Translations under genes and position numbers: made by a program
Assembly (NCBI GenBank): GCA_029256345.1
Contig: JAQSYC010000037.1
Coordinates: forward strand, 1-16,716
Direction: 5' to 3'
Length of the DNA: 16,716 bases
Origin: Clostridia bacterium
GTDB lineage: Bacteria > Bacillota > Clostridia > Lachnospirales > Cellulosilyticaceae
Notes under the pieces: generated by a model
What the model saw: only the letters and a program-made list of their open reading frames with translations
Told to the model about the DNA's origin: nothing
Database searches by the model: none
Part shown: in pieces, positions 1-8,400 of the stretch
Layout: every line of letters begins with the position of its first letter
How positions within the stretch are numbered: the first letter of the stretch is position 1

Positions 1-271
1 TCTCTTTTCTCCAGTGCCTATATTTGAGAAAACCACTTTAGTAGCCGGCTACCACTTAGTAGGTCGTGACGTACCAGCTGGAGACTATACTGTTATCGCT
101 CCCTCTGGTACAGGACACTTCATGATCTATGACCCTCAGTCTTCTTTAGCTGTAGACGAAAGTCTTACACCTCACTGCTCTGATGATCCAAATACCCAGC
201 TTGAAGTATCCCTTAAAGAAGGTCAGATTGTAAAAATTAATAATCTAGATAGGGTTGAACTCACAAAATAG
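1..271 (+). CDS. C-terminal part of an unrecognised protein, cut by the left edge
   Basis: The reading frame is open from base 2 to the TAG at 269-271. A GTG lies at position 14, but no ribosome binding site precedes it, so I read this as the 3' end of a longer gene rather than a small complete one. The visible 89 residues contain the pattern AGYHLVGRDVPAGDYTV followed by a GTGHFMIYD stretch. Similar 'VGxDIPAGxY' segments are seen in secreted or lipoprotein-like proteins of Firmicutes as small beta-rich modules. That comparison is from memory and says nothing firm about function. The end is rich in charged residues (SLKEGQIVKINNLDRVELTK), again consistent with a beta domain. No membrane segment, catalytic motif or cysteine pair is visible; there is one Cys. 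The gene ends on a hairpin shared with the convergent ppnP gene. Confidence 0.6.
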   Translation, partial: LFSPVPIFEKTTLVAGYHLVGRDVPAGDYTVIAPSGTGHFMIYDPQSSLAVDESLTPHCSDDPNTQLEVSLKEGQIVKINNLDRVELTK

Positions 272-303
272 GCTGCAAATCTATGTTCTTTAGATTTGCA
301 GCC
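271..303. terminator. Bidirectional intrinsic terminator between the left-edge gene and ppnP
   Basis: A perfect 13-bp stem, GGCTGCAAATCTA (271-283) with its complement (291-303), closes a 7-nt loop. It begins on the last base of the upstream stop codon and lies 16 bp from the end of the convergent ppnP gene. On the minus strand the stem is followed by TATTTTG. On the plus strand the following sequence is less T-rich, so it may work better for ppnP. Confidence 0.75.
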
Positions 304-319
304 TATGTAAATTCTTACA

Positions 320-637
320 CTATTCCTTAATATATGAGCAACAATAATCACTGACTTCTTTAATAACAAGATCAAAACTTGAATGGCTTGGGACTGTGAA
401 GCTTTCGCCTTCTTTATAGGTTACAAATTCTTCTTTGCCTGGCAGCCTTACTTCCATGCTTCCGCCTAATACCTCCATTATCTCCTTATCAGCTGTTGAA
501 AAGGTATACTCTCCTGGAAGCATAATGCCCAGTGTTTTCTTTTCTCCGCTTTCAAAAACAACTGTTCTGCTTGTCACTTTACCTTCAAAATATATATTAG
601 CTTTTTTAATAATAGTGATGTTTTCAAACTGTGCCAT
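320..637 (-). CDS. ppnP: Pyrimidine/purine nucleoside phosphorylase PpnP (DUF1255/YaiE family)
   Basis: This is a small cupin-fold enzyme that splits nucleosides with phosphate into the base and ribose-1-phosphate, and it is broad in substrate. The 105-residue protein is recognised by family signatures shared with E. coli PpnP: YFEGKVTSRTVVF near the N-terminus, GIMLPGEYTFSTADKE in the middle, then EVRLPG, and VPSHSSFDL near the end. Its length is close to the E. coli protein of about 94 residues, with a slightly longer N-terminus. The ATG start is preceded by a strong GAGGAGG site. The gene follows the membrane protein gene after a 28-bp gap on the same strand, so it is probably the last gene of the pyk operon, and it ends at the hairpin 271-303. 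Linking nucleoside salvage to pyruvate kinase (both touch nucleotide pools) is my inference. Confidence 0.9.
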   Translation of the reverse strand: MAQFENITIIKKANIYFEGKVTSRTVVFESGEKKTLGIMLPGEYTFSTADKEIMEVLGGSMEVRLPGKEEFVTYKEGESFTVPSHSSFDLVIKEVSDYCCSYIKE

Positions 638-665
638 TTTTTATCCTCCTCAAGTAAATGTGTTA

Positions 666-1478
666 TTAAAATTTGTTAATACCCTCATATAAGCTTAGCA
701 CTGTACGAAGATGGTACTGATAAACTATTGTTCTTTCAGTCTCTGTAATATTGGCTAGTATGTCATTTGCCTGTAGATGATTGAGCAGCTCCATATGCAT
801 GATGATGGACTTAATCCTATCCATATTGCCATCCAATGTTTTTATACTATCTACCTTCTTTTTAGCATGAATATCTGCCTTATATAAGTTTAATTCCTTT
901 TCTAGGTGGGCTATGTTACTTTTTAAGCCTGCTAAACTGCAAATCTCACTTTTTATACTATATTGATTCATATTCCCTTCTAAATCCCTAAGTATCCCTT
1001 TAAAAGTCGCCTTAATACCCTCTAGATTGTCGTAAGGAAAAAACGTAAGGTTGACCATAACAGCTATAAATATTCCAATAAAAGTATCTAGTATCCTGTT
1101 AATGCTGTACATAAAAGGTGTTTTGCCATTTAGGTTGACCATAATAGCAATGAGGACAATACCTCCTACCGTAATAGAACCCTGAAGCTTCATAAGATTG
1201 CATATCGAAATAAGTACGATAATGCCTATACCGCATATTAAAGCATTTTCTGGTTGGATAGAGGCGCAAACTAGTCCTAAAACCGCTCCTAACAATGTAC
1301 CAATCATCCTGTTCTTTCCTGTATTAAACGAACCTATTATTGTCTTATCCATTGATATAATCGCTGCAATAGCCCCAAAAAAAGGACTGTCTAATTCTAA
1401 AAGTGCAGTTATAAAGATAGTCAGGCAAACCGCTATTCCTGTTTTAATTGTTCTTAGTCCTATATATTTTTTAAACAT
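666..1478 (-). CDS. Aromatic acid exporter family (FUSC/ArAE) membrane protein
   Basis: The 270-residue protein has a hydrophobic N-terminal half and a soluble helical C-terminal half, the layout of the bacterial ArAE_1 (DUF939, YgaE-like) family. The N-terminal segment has roughly six membrane helices within residues 10-145, including GIAVCLTIFITALLEL, GTLLGAVLGLVCA, ICGIGIIVLISICNLM, VGGIVLIAIMVNLNG and GIFIAVMVNLTFF. The loop DSPFFGAIAAIISMDKTI and the following R-M-I-G-T-L-L-G-A pattern are typical of FUSC-type transporters. Residues 160-270 are charged and predicted helical (ArAE_1_C-like). The family is linked to export of aromatic or small organic acids, but the substrate here is unknown. 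The start lies 8 bp after the pyk stop, and its site AGGGAGA overlaps that stop, which indicates translational coupling within an operon. Confidence 0.85.
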   Translation of the reverse strand: MFKKYIGLRTIKTGIAVCLTIFITALLELDSPFFGAIAAIISMDKTIIGSFNTGKNRMIGTLLGAVLGLVCASIQPENALICGIGIIVLISICNLMKLQGSITVGGIVLIAIMVNLNGKTPFMYSINRILDTFIGIFIAVMVNLTFFPYDNLEGIKATFKGILRDLEGNMNQYSIKSEICSLAGLKSNIAHLEKELNLYKADIHAKKKVDSIKTLDGNMDRIKSIIMHMELLNHLQANDILANITETERTIVYQYHLRTVLSLYEGINKF

Positions 1479-1486
1479 AGTTCTCC

Positions 1487-3226
1487 CTACTTACTGGCAA
1501 CAATTCCTTTTGATGCATCTATGATAACCACTGTTCCCGATTTAAGAATATTTGTGGCTTGTTCAGCACCTATTATGACTGGAATATCGATAGCAAGTCC
1601 GATTATAGCTGCATGGGAATTAAATCCGTCCTGTTCCGTAATAATACCAGCAGCCTTTTTGAGAAGTGGGAGCAGCTTATTTGAAGTCTGAGATATAACA
1701 ATAATATCACCTTCATTAAAGTTTTTGATAGCATCTTCATCACTTTTGCAGACACAGAGATTTGCACAAGCGCTTTTTGTGGTAATGCCTGTTCCTGATA
1801 CTAAAATATGTCCTACTACATCCACCTTAATCATATTGGTTGTTCCTGAAACCCCAAGAGGTATACCACTTGTTATAACAACTAAATCTCCATTTTTCAC
1901 AATACCCGTCTTCTCTGCTGACTCTATAGCATGGTCAAATAAAACATCTACCTTTTGCTCTTCTGGTATGAGTAGTGGTATAACTCCCCATGATAAATTC
2001 AGCTGATGATAAACCTTTTCAGAAGTTGTACAGCCAATAATCGGAGGTACTGGCCTGTATTTTGATATCATTCTGGCCGTTCTGCCTGACTGGGTTACTG
2101 TAATAATAGCTGTGGCTCCCAAATCGTGAGCTGTGGTACAGGTTGCATGTGAAATAGCGCTGGTTACATTAGGTAATTTATGGTTGGCGTCATTTTTGAA
2201 GCGTTTAATGTAGTCAATATCATTTTCAGTTCTTTCAGCAATCCTAACCATTGTTTTAACAGCTTCAATTGGGTAAAGACCCGCTGCCGTCTCTCCCGAT
2301 AACATAATGGCACTCGTTCCATCATAGATAGCATTTGCCACGTCATTTGTCTCAGCTCTTGTAGGTCTGGGATTTTTCATCATTGAATCAAGCATCTGCG
2401 TGGCTGTTATAACTTGTTTACCACTGTTATATACTTTTTTAATGATCATTTTTTGAAGAGCTGGCACTTCTTCTGCTGGAATCTCTACTCCCATATCTCC
2501 CCTTGCGACCATAATACCGTCTGTCACACGGATAATTTCATCAATGTTTTCCACACCTTCTCTGTTTTCAATCTTAGCAATCACATTGATATTATGACAA
2601 TCATGTTCATCAAGAATTTTTCTTATTTCTAATATGTCTTGGGCACTTCTTGCAAAAGAAGCAGCTATAAAATCAAATCCGGTCTCTATACCAAAAATAA
2701 TATCTGCTTTATCCTTAGGACTTATATAGGGCATCGAAAGTCTTGAGCCTGGAAGATTTACACCTTTATTATTGGATAAAAGACCACTGTTCATGACTCT
2801 GCAATGAATATCTGTATCATTTATCTGCATCACTAAAAGTTCTACCAGACCATCATCAAGCAAAATCACAGAACCTTCTTGTACATCTGTTGGGAGATAT
2901 TTATAGTTAACCGTAACAATTTCTTCATTACCAGCCACTTCTCTTGTAGTCAAAGTAAATCTTTCTCCTTTAGTCAGCGTTACTTTGCCCTTTTCAAATT
3001 TACCAATTCTTATTTCAGGTCCTTTTGTATCCAGTAGGGTGGCAATAGGTTTATTAAGTTCTGCTCTTAATTTAACAACCTTATCAAATGTGGCCTTATG
3101 ACTGCCATGATCCCCATGTGAAAAGTTGAAACGTGCCACATCCATCCCAGAAATCATTAATTCTTTTAGTACTTGCACATCATCTGTAGCTGGGCCAAGT
3201 GTACATATAATTTTTGTTTTTCTCAT
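1487..3226 (-). CDS. pyk: Pyruvate kinase with C-terminal PEP-utiliser (phosphohistidine-type) domain
   Basis: This enzyme catalyses phosphoenolpyruvate + ADP to pyruvate + ATP, the last step of glycolysis, in the cytosol. I place the start at ATG 3226 (579 residues, beginning MRKTKIICTLGPA). It has GGAG eight bases upstream and matches the conserved family N-terminus; a GTG 39 bases further upstream has no comparable site. Visible motifs are NFSHGDH, DTKGPEIR, the active-site region IIAKIENREG, the Mg-binding MVARGDMGVE, and the signature ATQMLDSM-MKNPRPTRAE with SGETAAG. The last ~105 residues form the extra domain found in Bacillus/Geobacillus-type enzymes, with DGFNSHAAIIG around His538 matching the GGxTSHAA motif of PEP-synthase mobile domains. 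Here the motif has D and N where G and T are common. The gene leads an operon with the exporter and ppnP. Confidence 0.97.
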   Translation of the reverse strand: MRKTKIICTLGPATDDVQVLKELMISGMDVARFNFSHGDHGSHKATFDKVVKLRAELNKPIATLLDTKGPEIRIGKFEKGKVTLTKGERFTLTTREVAGNEEIVTVNYKYLPTDVQEGSVILLDDGLVELLVMQINDTDIHCRVMNSGLLSNNKGVNLPGSRLSMPYISPKDKADIIFGIETGFDFIAASFARSAQDILEIRKILDEHDCHNINVIAKIENREGVENIDEIIRVTDGIMVARGDMGVEIPAEEVPALQKMIIKKVYNSGKQVITATQMLDSMMKNPRPTRAETNDVANAIYDGTSAIMLSGETAAGLYPIEAVKTMVRIAERTENDIDYIKRFKNDANHKLPNVTSAISHATCTTAHDLGATAIITVTQSGRTARMISKYRPVPPIIGCTTSEKVYHQLNLSWGVIPLLIPEEQKVDVLFDHAIESAEKTGIVKNGDLVVITSGIPLGVSGTTNMIKVDVVGHILVSGTGITTKSACANLCVCKSDEDAIKNFNEGDIIVISQTSNKLLPLLKKAAGIITEQDGFNSHAAIIGLAIDIPVIIGAEQATNILKSGTVVIIDASKGIVASK

Positions 3227-3355
3227 ATTATTCGCTCCAATTTCATTTATTGTTGTTTCTATCACTTCTATGATTCTATATCATATATTTCACATCATTT
3301 ATAAGAGTTATTCAGCATGTATTGATTTTCCCCTTTAAGTCATTACGATACCGTT

Positions 3356-3385
3356 ATTATATAATATTGGTTCGTCATAATTCAA
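3356..3385 (-). promoter_or_regulatory. Predicted sigma-A promoter of pyk
   Basis: On the minus strand TTGAAT (3380-3385) and a perfect TATAAT (3356-3361) are separated by 18 bases. The predicted start near 3349 gives a leader of about 120 nt before the pyk ATG at 3226. I see no clear riboswitch or attenuator in that leader. Confidence 0.6.
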
Positions 3386-3599
3386 CACTTTTATACTTCT
3401 ACCCTTGTTTATAGTATGTTAAATCTCTGTGAGTATCACTTCTTTGGTGTGTTAATTCCTAGATATTCACAAGATATCCTCTACATTGTATCAATATTTA
3501 TAAATACTCATAAAAGCTATAAAATTCCCTTTACTATGTTTTGTAGCTTTTATCCTAAATATTCCTTTTTTGTTCTCATCTATTAAGCACAGTGCTATA
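3386..3599. other. Non-coding stretch upstream of pyk with a 15-bp hairpin
   Basis: This stretch between the pyk promoter and the DUF2225 terminator holds no convincing gene. It contains an inverted repeat with 15-base arms at 3510-3524 and 3539-3553 around a 14-nt loop. The arms read ATAAAAGCTATAAAA and TTTTGTAGCTTTTAT, with one G-U pair if transcribed on the plus strand and a mismatch if transcribed on the minus strand. No T-run follows directly on either strand, so it is not a standard terminator. It may be an old element remnant or part of a small RNA; neither is shown. Confidence 0.4.
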
Positions 3600-3600
3600 A

Positions 3601-3640
3601 ATATAAAAAGAAGCTTAGACTTAAGTTCTCCAAGCTTCTT
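3601..3640 (-). terminator. Intrinsic terminator of the DUF2225 gene
   Basis: Arms AAGAAGCTT (3608-3616) and AAGCTTCTT (3632-3640) form a stem that extends to 12 bp with one G-U pair on the minus-strand transcript. It is followed there by CTTTTTATATTTAT. The stem begins 8 bp after the end of the DUF2225 gene. Confidence 0.8.
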
Positions 3641-3648
3641 AATTGTTA

Positions 3649-4467
3649 TCATTTATCTTTGTTTTGGGTTTCGATTTTACTCATTTTTTCTTCTCTTATC
3701 AAACTTTTCAAATGGAGTCCTCTTGTTTTAAGTCGCAAAGACACACTTTTTTCTAATATGACATATCCCACCCATTGGAGGGCTTTGTCATATTCTTCAA
3801 AGCGTCTATATAAATCTGCAATAATGTAAGCTACTGTTAATTCATCTAATTCAAAAATAGGAAATCTCTCATGGTTGTAAGCATTCAAAAAACCTGTAAG
3901 GGCATACTTTAAAAAAGTTTTTTCTTGATCGCTATCTTCTAGTTCTCGATATAACCAGGCAATTTTCAGACACAAATAAGCTTTTTCACCATCTTTTACC
4001 TTCTTAGCCATTGCATTTAACAACGCTAATTTATAACGTTCTACAGCATCTTTATTGGTTAAAACCTCAGGGTAATTCCGTTCTTTATATTGAGAACAAA
4101 TTTGTTCTTTAATCCATCCCATTTGTTTAGGGGATACTGAGCTAAATATTTTCGATAAAGCCGCATAACCACATTTTGGACATACAATGCACTCATAAAG
4201 ACTTGGATTAACCGTATCATACTTAGGTTTAAGATCTGTATCTACAGACATCAATCTGTTTTTACCTGAACGAATAGCCTTACTGGTAAATACTTTATCA
4301 CAAATAGGACAAATATAGGTTTTGTCATATAAAATATCCGCTAAAGCAATGCCTTGCTTTTTTTGTAATTCATCTGTTGTCTTTTGTTTCACATCACTAG
4401 CAAAAATCTCTATTTTATCTAAATTCCTAAATCCCAATGCTTTTAATTCTTCAAAAACATTATCCAT
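3649..4467 (-). CDS. DUF2225 family protein with two CxxC zinc-ribbon knuckles and a helical repeat tail
   Basis: A 272-residue protein of unknown biochemical role that I assign to the DUF2225 family of Firmicutes. The N-terminal third carries two CxxC knuckles: CPICDKVFTSKAIRSGKNR around residue 55 and CPKCGYAALSKIF around residue 97. These very probably bind one zinc ion, and the strings between them (RLMSVDTDLKPKYDTVNP) match the conserved family core. Residues ~120-265 are helical, with TPR-like segments such as ERYKLALLNAMAKKV, AYLCLKIAWLYREL and AYIIADLYRRFEEYDKAL, suggesting a protein-binding scaffold. I chose the ATG at 4467 because GAGGGA lies just upstream; an ATG four codons earlier (4479) has no such site. 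No clear partner gene flanks it, and its own terminator indicates a separate transcript. Confidence 0.8.
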   Translation of the reverse strand: MDNVFEELKALGFRNLDKIEIFASDVKQKTTDELQKKQGIALADILYDKTYICPICDKVFTSKAIRSGKNRLMSVDTDLKPKYDTVNPSLYECIVCPKCGYAALSKIFSSVSPKQMGWIKEQICSQYKERNYPEVLTNKDAVERYKLALLNAMAKKVKDGEKAYLCLKIAWLYRELEDSDQEKTFLKYALTGFLNAYNHERFPIFELDELTVAYIIADLYRRFEEYDKALQWVGYVILEKSVSLRLKTRGLHLKSLIREEKMSKIETQNKDK

Positions 4468-4617
4468 ATGATCCCTCATTTAAGTTATCAAAATAGTATA
4501 ATAACATCTCTGCTAGTATTGCGTAAGAAACAAATTATTATAAATCTTGAACAAATATATTCTATTATTATATTTTAACATTTATTCATAGACTCTTCAA
4601 GCTGTCCACCTTTAAAA

Positions 4618-5235
4618 CTACTTTTTAAAGATACCCAGTGGTTTGCCCAGAGGCAAAAATTCTCTTCCAAAATGTCTATTAAGTACATTTGCGGCTGCAC
4701 CATAAAAAGATAATAATGCAATTAAAAATTCGCTCCATCCAGCTAACAAATGGGTAAAATGATAAACTATATCAAAAGAGCTCAGTGCCAGTCCTATAAA
4801 TAAAAAATCAATAAGCACAAAAATACCAAATAATACTTTATTTGTTTCTACTGCTGCAATTGTCATAAATAATGTAAATATCAAATACCCTATAAATGCA
4901 AATCCCAGTTGTTTAGAGTCTGCCATCCCCTGCAGCTTTTCACCAAAAACACCATTTTGGATAAGCCATGTAAGGGCTACACTAAACCAAAAAAAGGCAT
5001 ATCCCCCAAAAGCAGTTGCTCCAAACACATTGTTTTTCTTTGCATCCATAATACAGGCCATAAGCTGTGCAAATCCTCCTAAAAAAATAGCCCAAGGAAT
5101 AATAAGTGCCACGCCTTCTGTCCATCCAAGCTTTTGTGATGATGCCACTAATGTTACCATCGCAAGGCCAAATAAGCCTAATGCAGATGGGTCTGCTGTT
5201 GTTACCATCACGTTAGTATTTTTTGTTGTTTCCAC
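4618..5235 (-). CDS. GPR1/FUN34/YaaH (SatP-type) acetate/succinate transporter
   Basis: A 205-residue membrane protein with six hydrophobic segments: ALGLFGLAMVTLVAS, GVALIIPWAIFLGGFAQLMA, GGYAFFWFSVALTWLI, LGFAFIGYLIFTLFMTIAA, KVLFGIFVLIDFLFIGLAL and the final LAGWSEFLIALLSFYGAAANV. Residues DPSALGLFGLA occupy the place of the family signature NPAPLGL near the first helix, with two substitutions (A to S, P to A). Characterised members such as E. coli SatP move acetate and succinate across the cytoplasmic membrane. The exact substrate here is inferred. The start is a GTG, supported by AGGAGG seven bases upstream. The gene lies after the nifJ terminator in the same direction, so it is probably separately transcribed. 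Its position next to PFOR fits an acetate-producing fermentation. I see no clear terminator after it. Confidence 0.85.
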   Translation of the reverse strand: METTKNTNVMVTTADPSALGLFGLAMVTLVASSQKLGWTEGVALIIPWAIFLGGFAQLMACIMDAKKNNVFGATAFGGYAFFWFSVALTWLIQNGVFGEKLQGMADSKQLGFAFIGYLIFTLFMTIAAVETNKVLFGIFVLIDFLFIGLALSSFDIVYHFTHLLAGWSEFLIALLSFYGAAANVLNRHFGREFLPLGKPLGIFKK

Positions 5236-5351
5236 TACTTCTCCTCCTAAATAATATCTAATATAAAGTAAACTAACTCTTCAATATTACAACAAACTTA
5301 TAGGAGATGTAAACAACTATTTGTAGATTTAACAAGTATTTTGACATGTAT

Positions 5352-5400
5352 TATTTGTAAAAACCCCCTATCTCGTCAGATAAGGGGTTTTTTACAAATA
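5352..5400. terminator. Strong terminator downstream of nifJ
   Basis: A long inverted repeat of about 22 bp pairs TATTTGT-AAAAA-CCCCC-TATCT with AGATA-AGGGG-TTTTTT-ACAAATA around a CGTC loop. On the minus-strand transcript the single mismatch becomes a U-G pair and the stem ends in a U-run, the ideal form for ending nifJ. It lies about 50 bp past the nifJ stop. Confidence 0.9.
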
Positions 5401-5452
5401 TATTCGTCGCCAGTTGAATTTATTTTAATAGTATAGCTTGTTATTTTTTGGA

Positions 5453-8400
5453 TTAGTCAACAAGTCTTTTGTAAGACTCATATCTGTCTTTTGCATTTTT
5501 TTCTGCTGTTATAAATAATTCTTCAGCTTGCTCTGGATATTGTTTAGCAAGTGATGAATATCTTACTTGTGCCATAATAAAGTCTCTAAAGCTTTCTGTT
5601 GGCTCTTTTGAATCTAAACTAAATGGATTCTTTCCATCTTCTTTAAGCGCAGGATTGAATCTGTATAAATGCCAGTAACCAGCTTTAACTGCTTGTTCTT
5701 CGTTAGCAATTGTACGACCCATACCTTCTTTTAATCCGTGATTGATACAAGGTGCATAAGCAATAATGATAGATGGTCCTTGATGCGCTTCTGCTTCAAG
5801 TACTGCTTTCATAAGCTGATTTTTGTCTGCTCCAAGTGCTACTTGCGCAACATATACATTACCATATGACATCATCATCATACCAAGGTCTTTTTTACGT
5901 GATTTTTTACCAGAAGCTGCGAATTTTGCAATAGCGGCTGTTGGTGTTGCTTTAGAAGATTGACCACCTGTATTAGAGTATACTTCAGTATCAAATACAA
6001 GTACATTTACATCTTCACCTGATGCAAGTACATGATCAAGTCCGCCATATCCAATATCATATGACCAACCGTCTCCACCAAGCATCCATACAGATCTCTT
6101 AACTAGATAATCTTTTTTAACTTCTATTTCAGCAAGTAAAGCTTTGGCTGCAGCATCGGTGATATCATTGTTTGAAAGTACATCTAAAACTTTTTGAGAA
6201 GCTATTTTTGAAGCCTCGCCAAGTTCCATTGTGTCAATCCATTCTGTGAAAGCTGTTTTAGCTGCTTCATCGATGTCTAGGGCTAAAAGTTCTGTCATAA
6301 CATCTTTAAGTTTATTTCTCATTTGAGTAACAGCTAATTGCATACCAAATCCATATTCTGCATTGTCTTCAAATAATGAATTTGCCCATGATGGACCTTG
6401 TCCTTTACAGTTAACTGTATAAGGTGTTGATGGTGCTGAACCACCCCAGATTGAAGAACAACCTGTTGCATTAGCAATCATCATACGATCTCCAAAAAGT
6501 TGTGTAACAAGTTTAATATATGGTGTTTCACCACAACCTGCACAAGCTCCTGAGAACTCGATAAGTGGTGTTTTAAACTGACTGCCTTTAACTGTCGTTG
6601 CAGCTACTAAATCTTCTTTAGGTGCAACTTCTTTGATTGCGAACTCCCAGTTTGGAACTTCTTTTTCTGTTTGTGAATCAAGTGGTTTCATAACAAGCGC
6701 TTTTGTTTTAGCTGGACAGATATCTGCACAGTTACCGCAGCCTGCACAATCCATTGTACTTACCTGCATCTTGTAAGCTAAACCTTCGAGTCCTTTACCA
6801 ACAGCTTTTTTAGTTGCAAAACCTTCTGGTGCATTTTTGAGCTCTTCCTCATTTAAAAGGAATGGTCTAATTGTTGCATGAGGACATACGTAAGAACATT
6901 GATTACACTGAATACAGTTTTCTGGAATCCACTCTGGTACATTGATAGCAATACCACGTTTTTCATAAGCAGATGTTCCGCAAGGGAATGTACCATCTTC
7001 AATACCATTAAATGCACTTACTGGAAGGTTATCTCCTTCTTGAGCATTCATTGGGCGTAAGATATTTGTGATGAATTCTGGCTCATTTACTTTAGCTGCT
7101 TCTGCATCAGCTGCTGTAAGCCATGCTTCTGATACTGTTATGCTCACTGCTGAATCAACGCCTTGGTCAATTGCTGCATAGTTCATATTAACAATCTTTT
7201 CGCCTTTTTTACCATAAGCTTTGACAACCGCTTTTTTAAGATAACCGATAGCTTCTTCTTGTGGAATAATGTTGGCAAGTTTAAAGAATGCTGCTTGCAT
7301 AACCATATTTATTCTGTTTCCAAGTCCAATTTCACTAGCAATCTTTGTTGCATTAACGGTATAGAACTTGATATCATTTTTAGCAATATATTGTTTCATT
7401 TTAGCTGGTAAGTGTTGTTCAACTTCTGACTGGTCCCAAATACAGTTGAGTACAAATACGCCGCCTTTTTTAAGTCCTTTTAATAAATCATATTGATAGA
7501 CATAAGATTGGTTATGACATGCAATATAATCTGCTTCATCAATCAGGTAAGTTGAACGAATAGGTGACTTACCAAATCTTAAGTGAGAAATAGTTACCCC
7601 ACCTGATTTTTTAGAGTCATATGCGAAATAAGCTTGTGCATACATATCTGTGTGTTCACCAATGATTTTAATCGCTTGTTTGTTCGCCCCAACTGTACCA
7701 TCTGAACCAAGTCCCCAGAATTTACATCTTACGGTACCTTCTGCAGCAATTTTTAGGACATCATCCATTGGAAGAGATGTATTTGTAACGTCATCTTCAA
7801 TACCTACTGTAAATTGATCTTTTGGAACATCGCTTACAAGGTTATCATATACAGCTTTAATAGTTGTTGGTGTTGTATCTTTTGAACCAAGACCATAACG
7901 TCCACCAATAATAAGTGGTGCATTTTCTTTATTGTAGAATACTGAACGTACATCTAAATAAAGTGGCTCTCCAATTGAACCTGGCTCTTTTGTTCTGTCA
8001 AGCACACAAACTCTTTTGACTGATGCTGGCATAGTTTTTAAAAAATGTGCAATAGAGAATGGTCTGTATAAATGGATTTTAACAAGTCCATATTTTGCAC
8101 CTTTTGCATTGAGCGCATCAATTGTTTCTTCAATAACTTCTGTTACAGAACCCATCGCTACAATAACATATTCAGCGTCTGGTGCACCATAATAGTTAAA
8201 TAAGTCATATTTTCTTCCAGTCAGTTCATTCATTTTTCCAATGTATTCTTCTACAATAGGAATAAGATTGTTATAGAATTTATTAGAAGCTTCTCTTGTT
8301 TGGAAATAGATATCTGGATTTTGAGCTGTACCACGTGTTACAGGTCTATTAGGTGATAAAGCTCTATCTCTAAATTCTTGTAATGCTTCTTGATCTACTA

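Noticed and set aside
14..271. A complete small gene starting at GTG 14
   Set aside because: There is no Shine-Dalgarno sequence and the frame continues open to the window edge, so a truncated longer gene is more likely.
3126..3338. Short plus-strand open frame over the pyk start and leader
   Set aside because: It overlaps the conserved pyk N-terminus and has no ribosome binding site or known domain.
5341..5400. Plus-strand TTGACA at 5343 as a promoter
   Set aside because: No suitable -10 element or plus-strand gene follows; it runs straight into the nifJ terminator.
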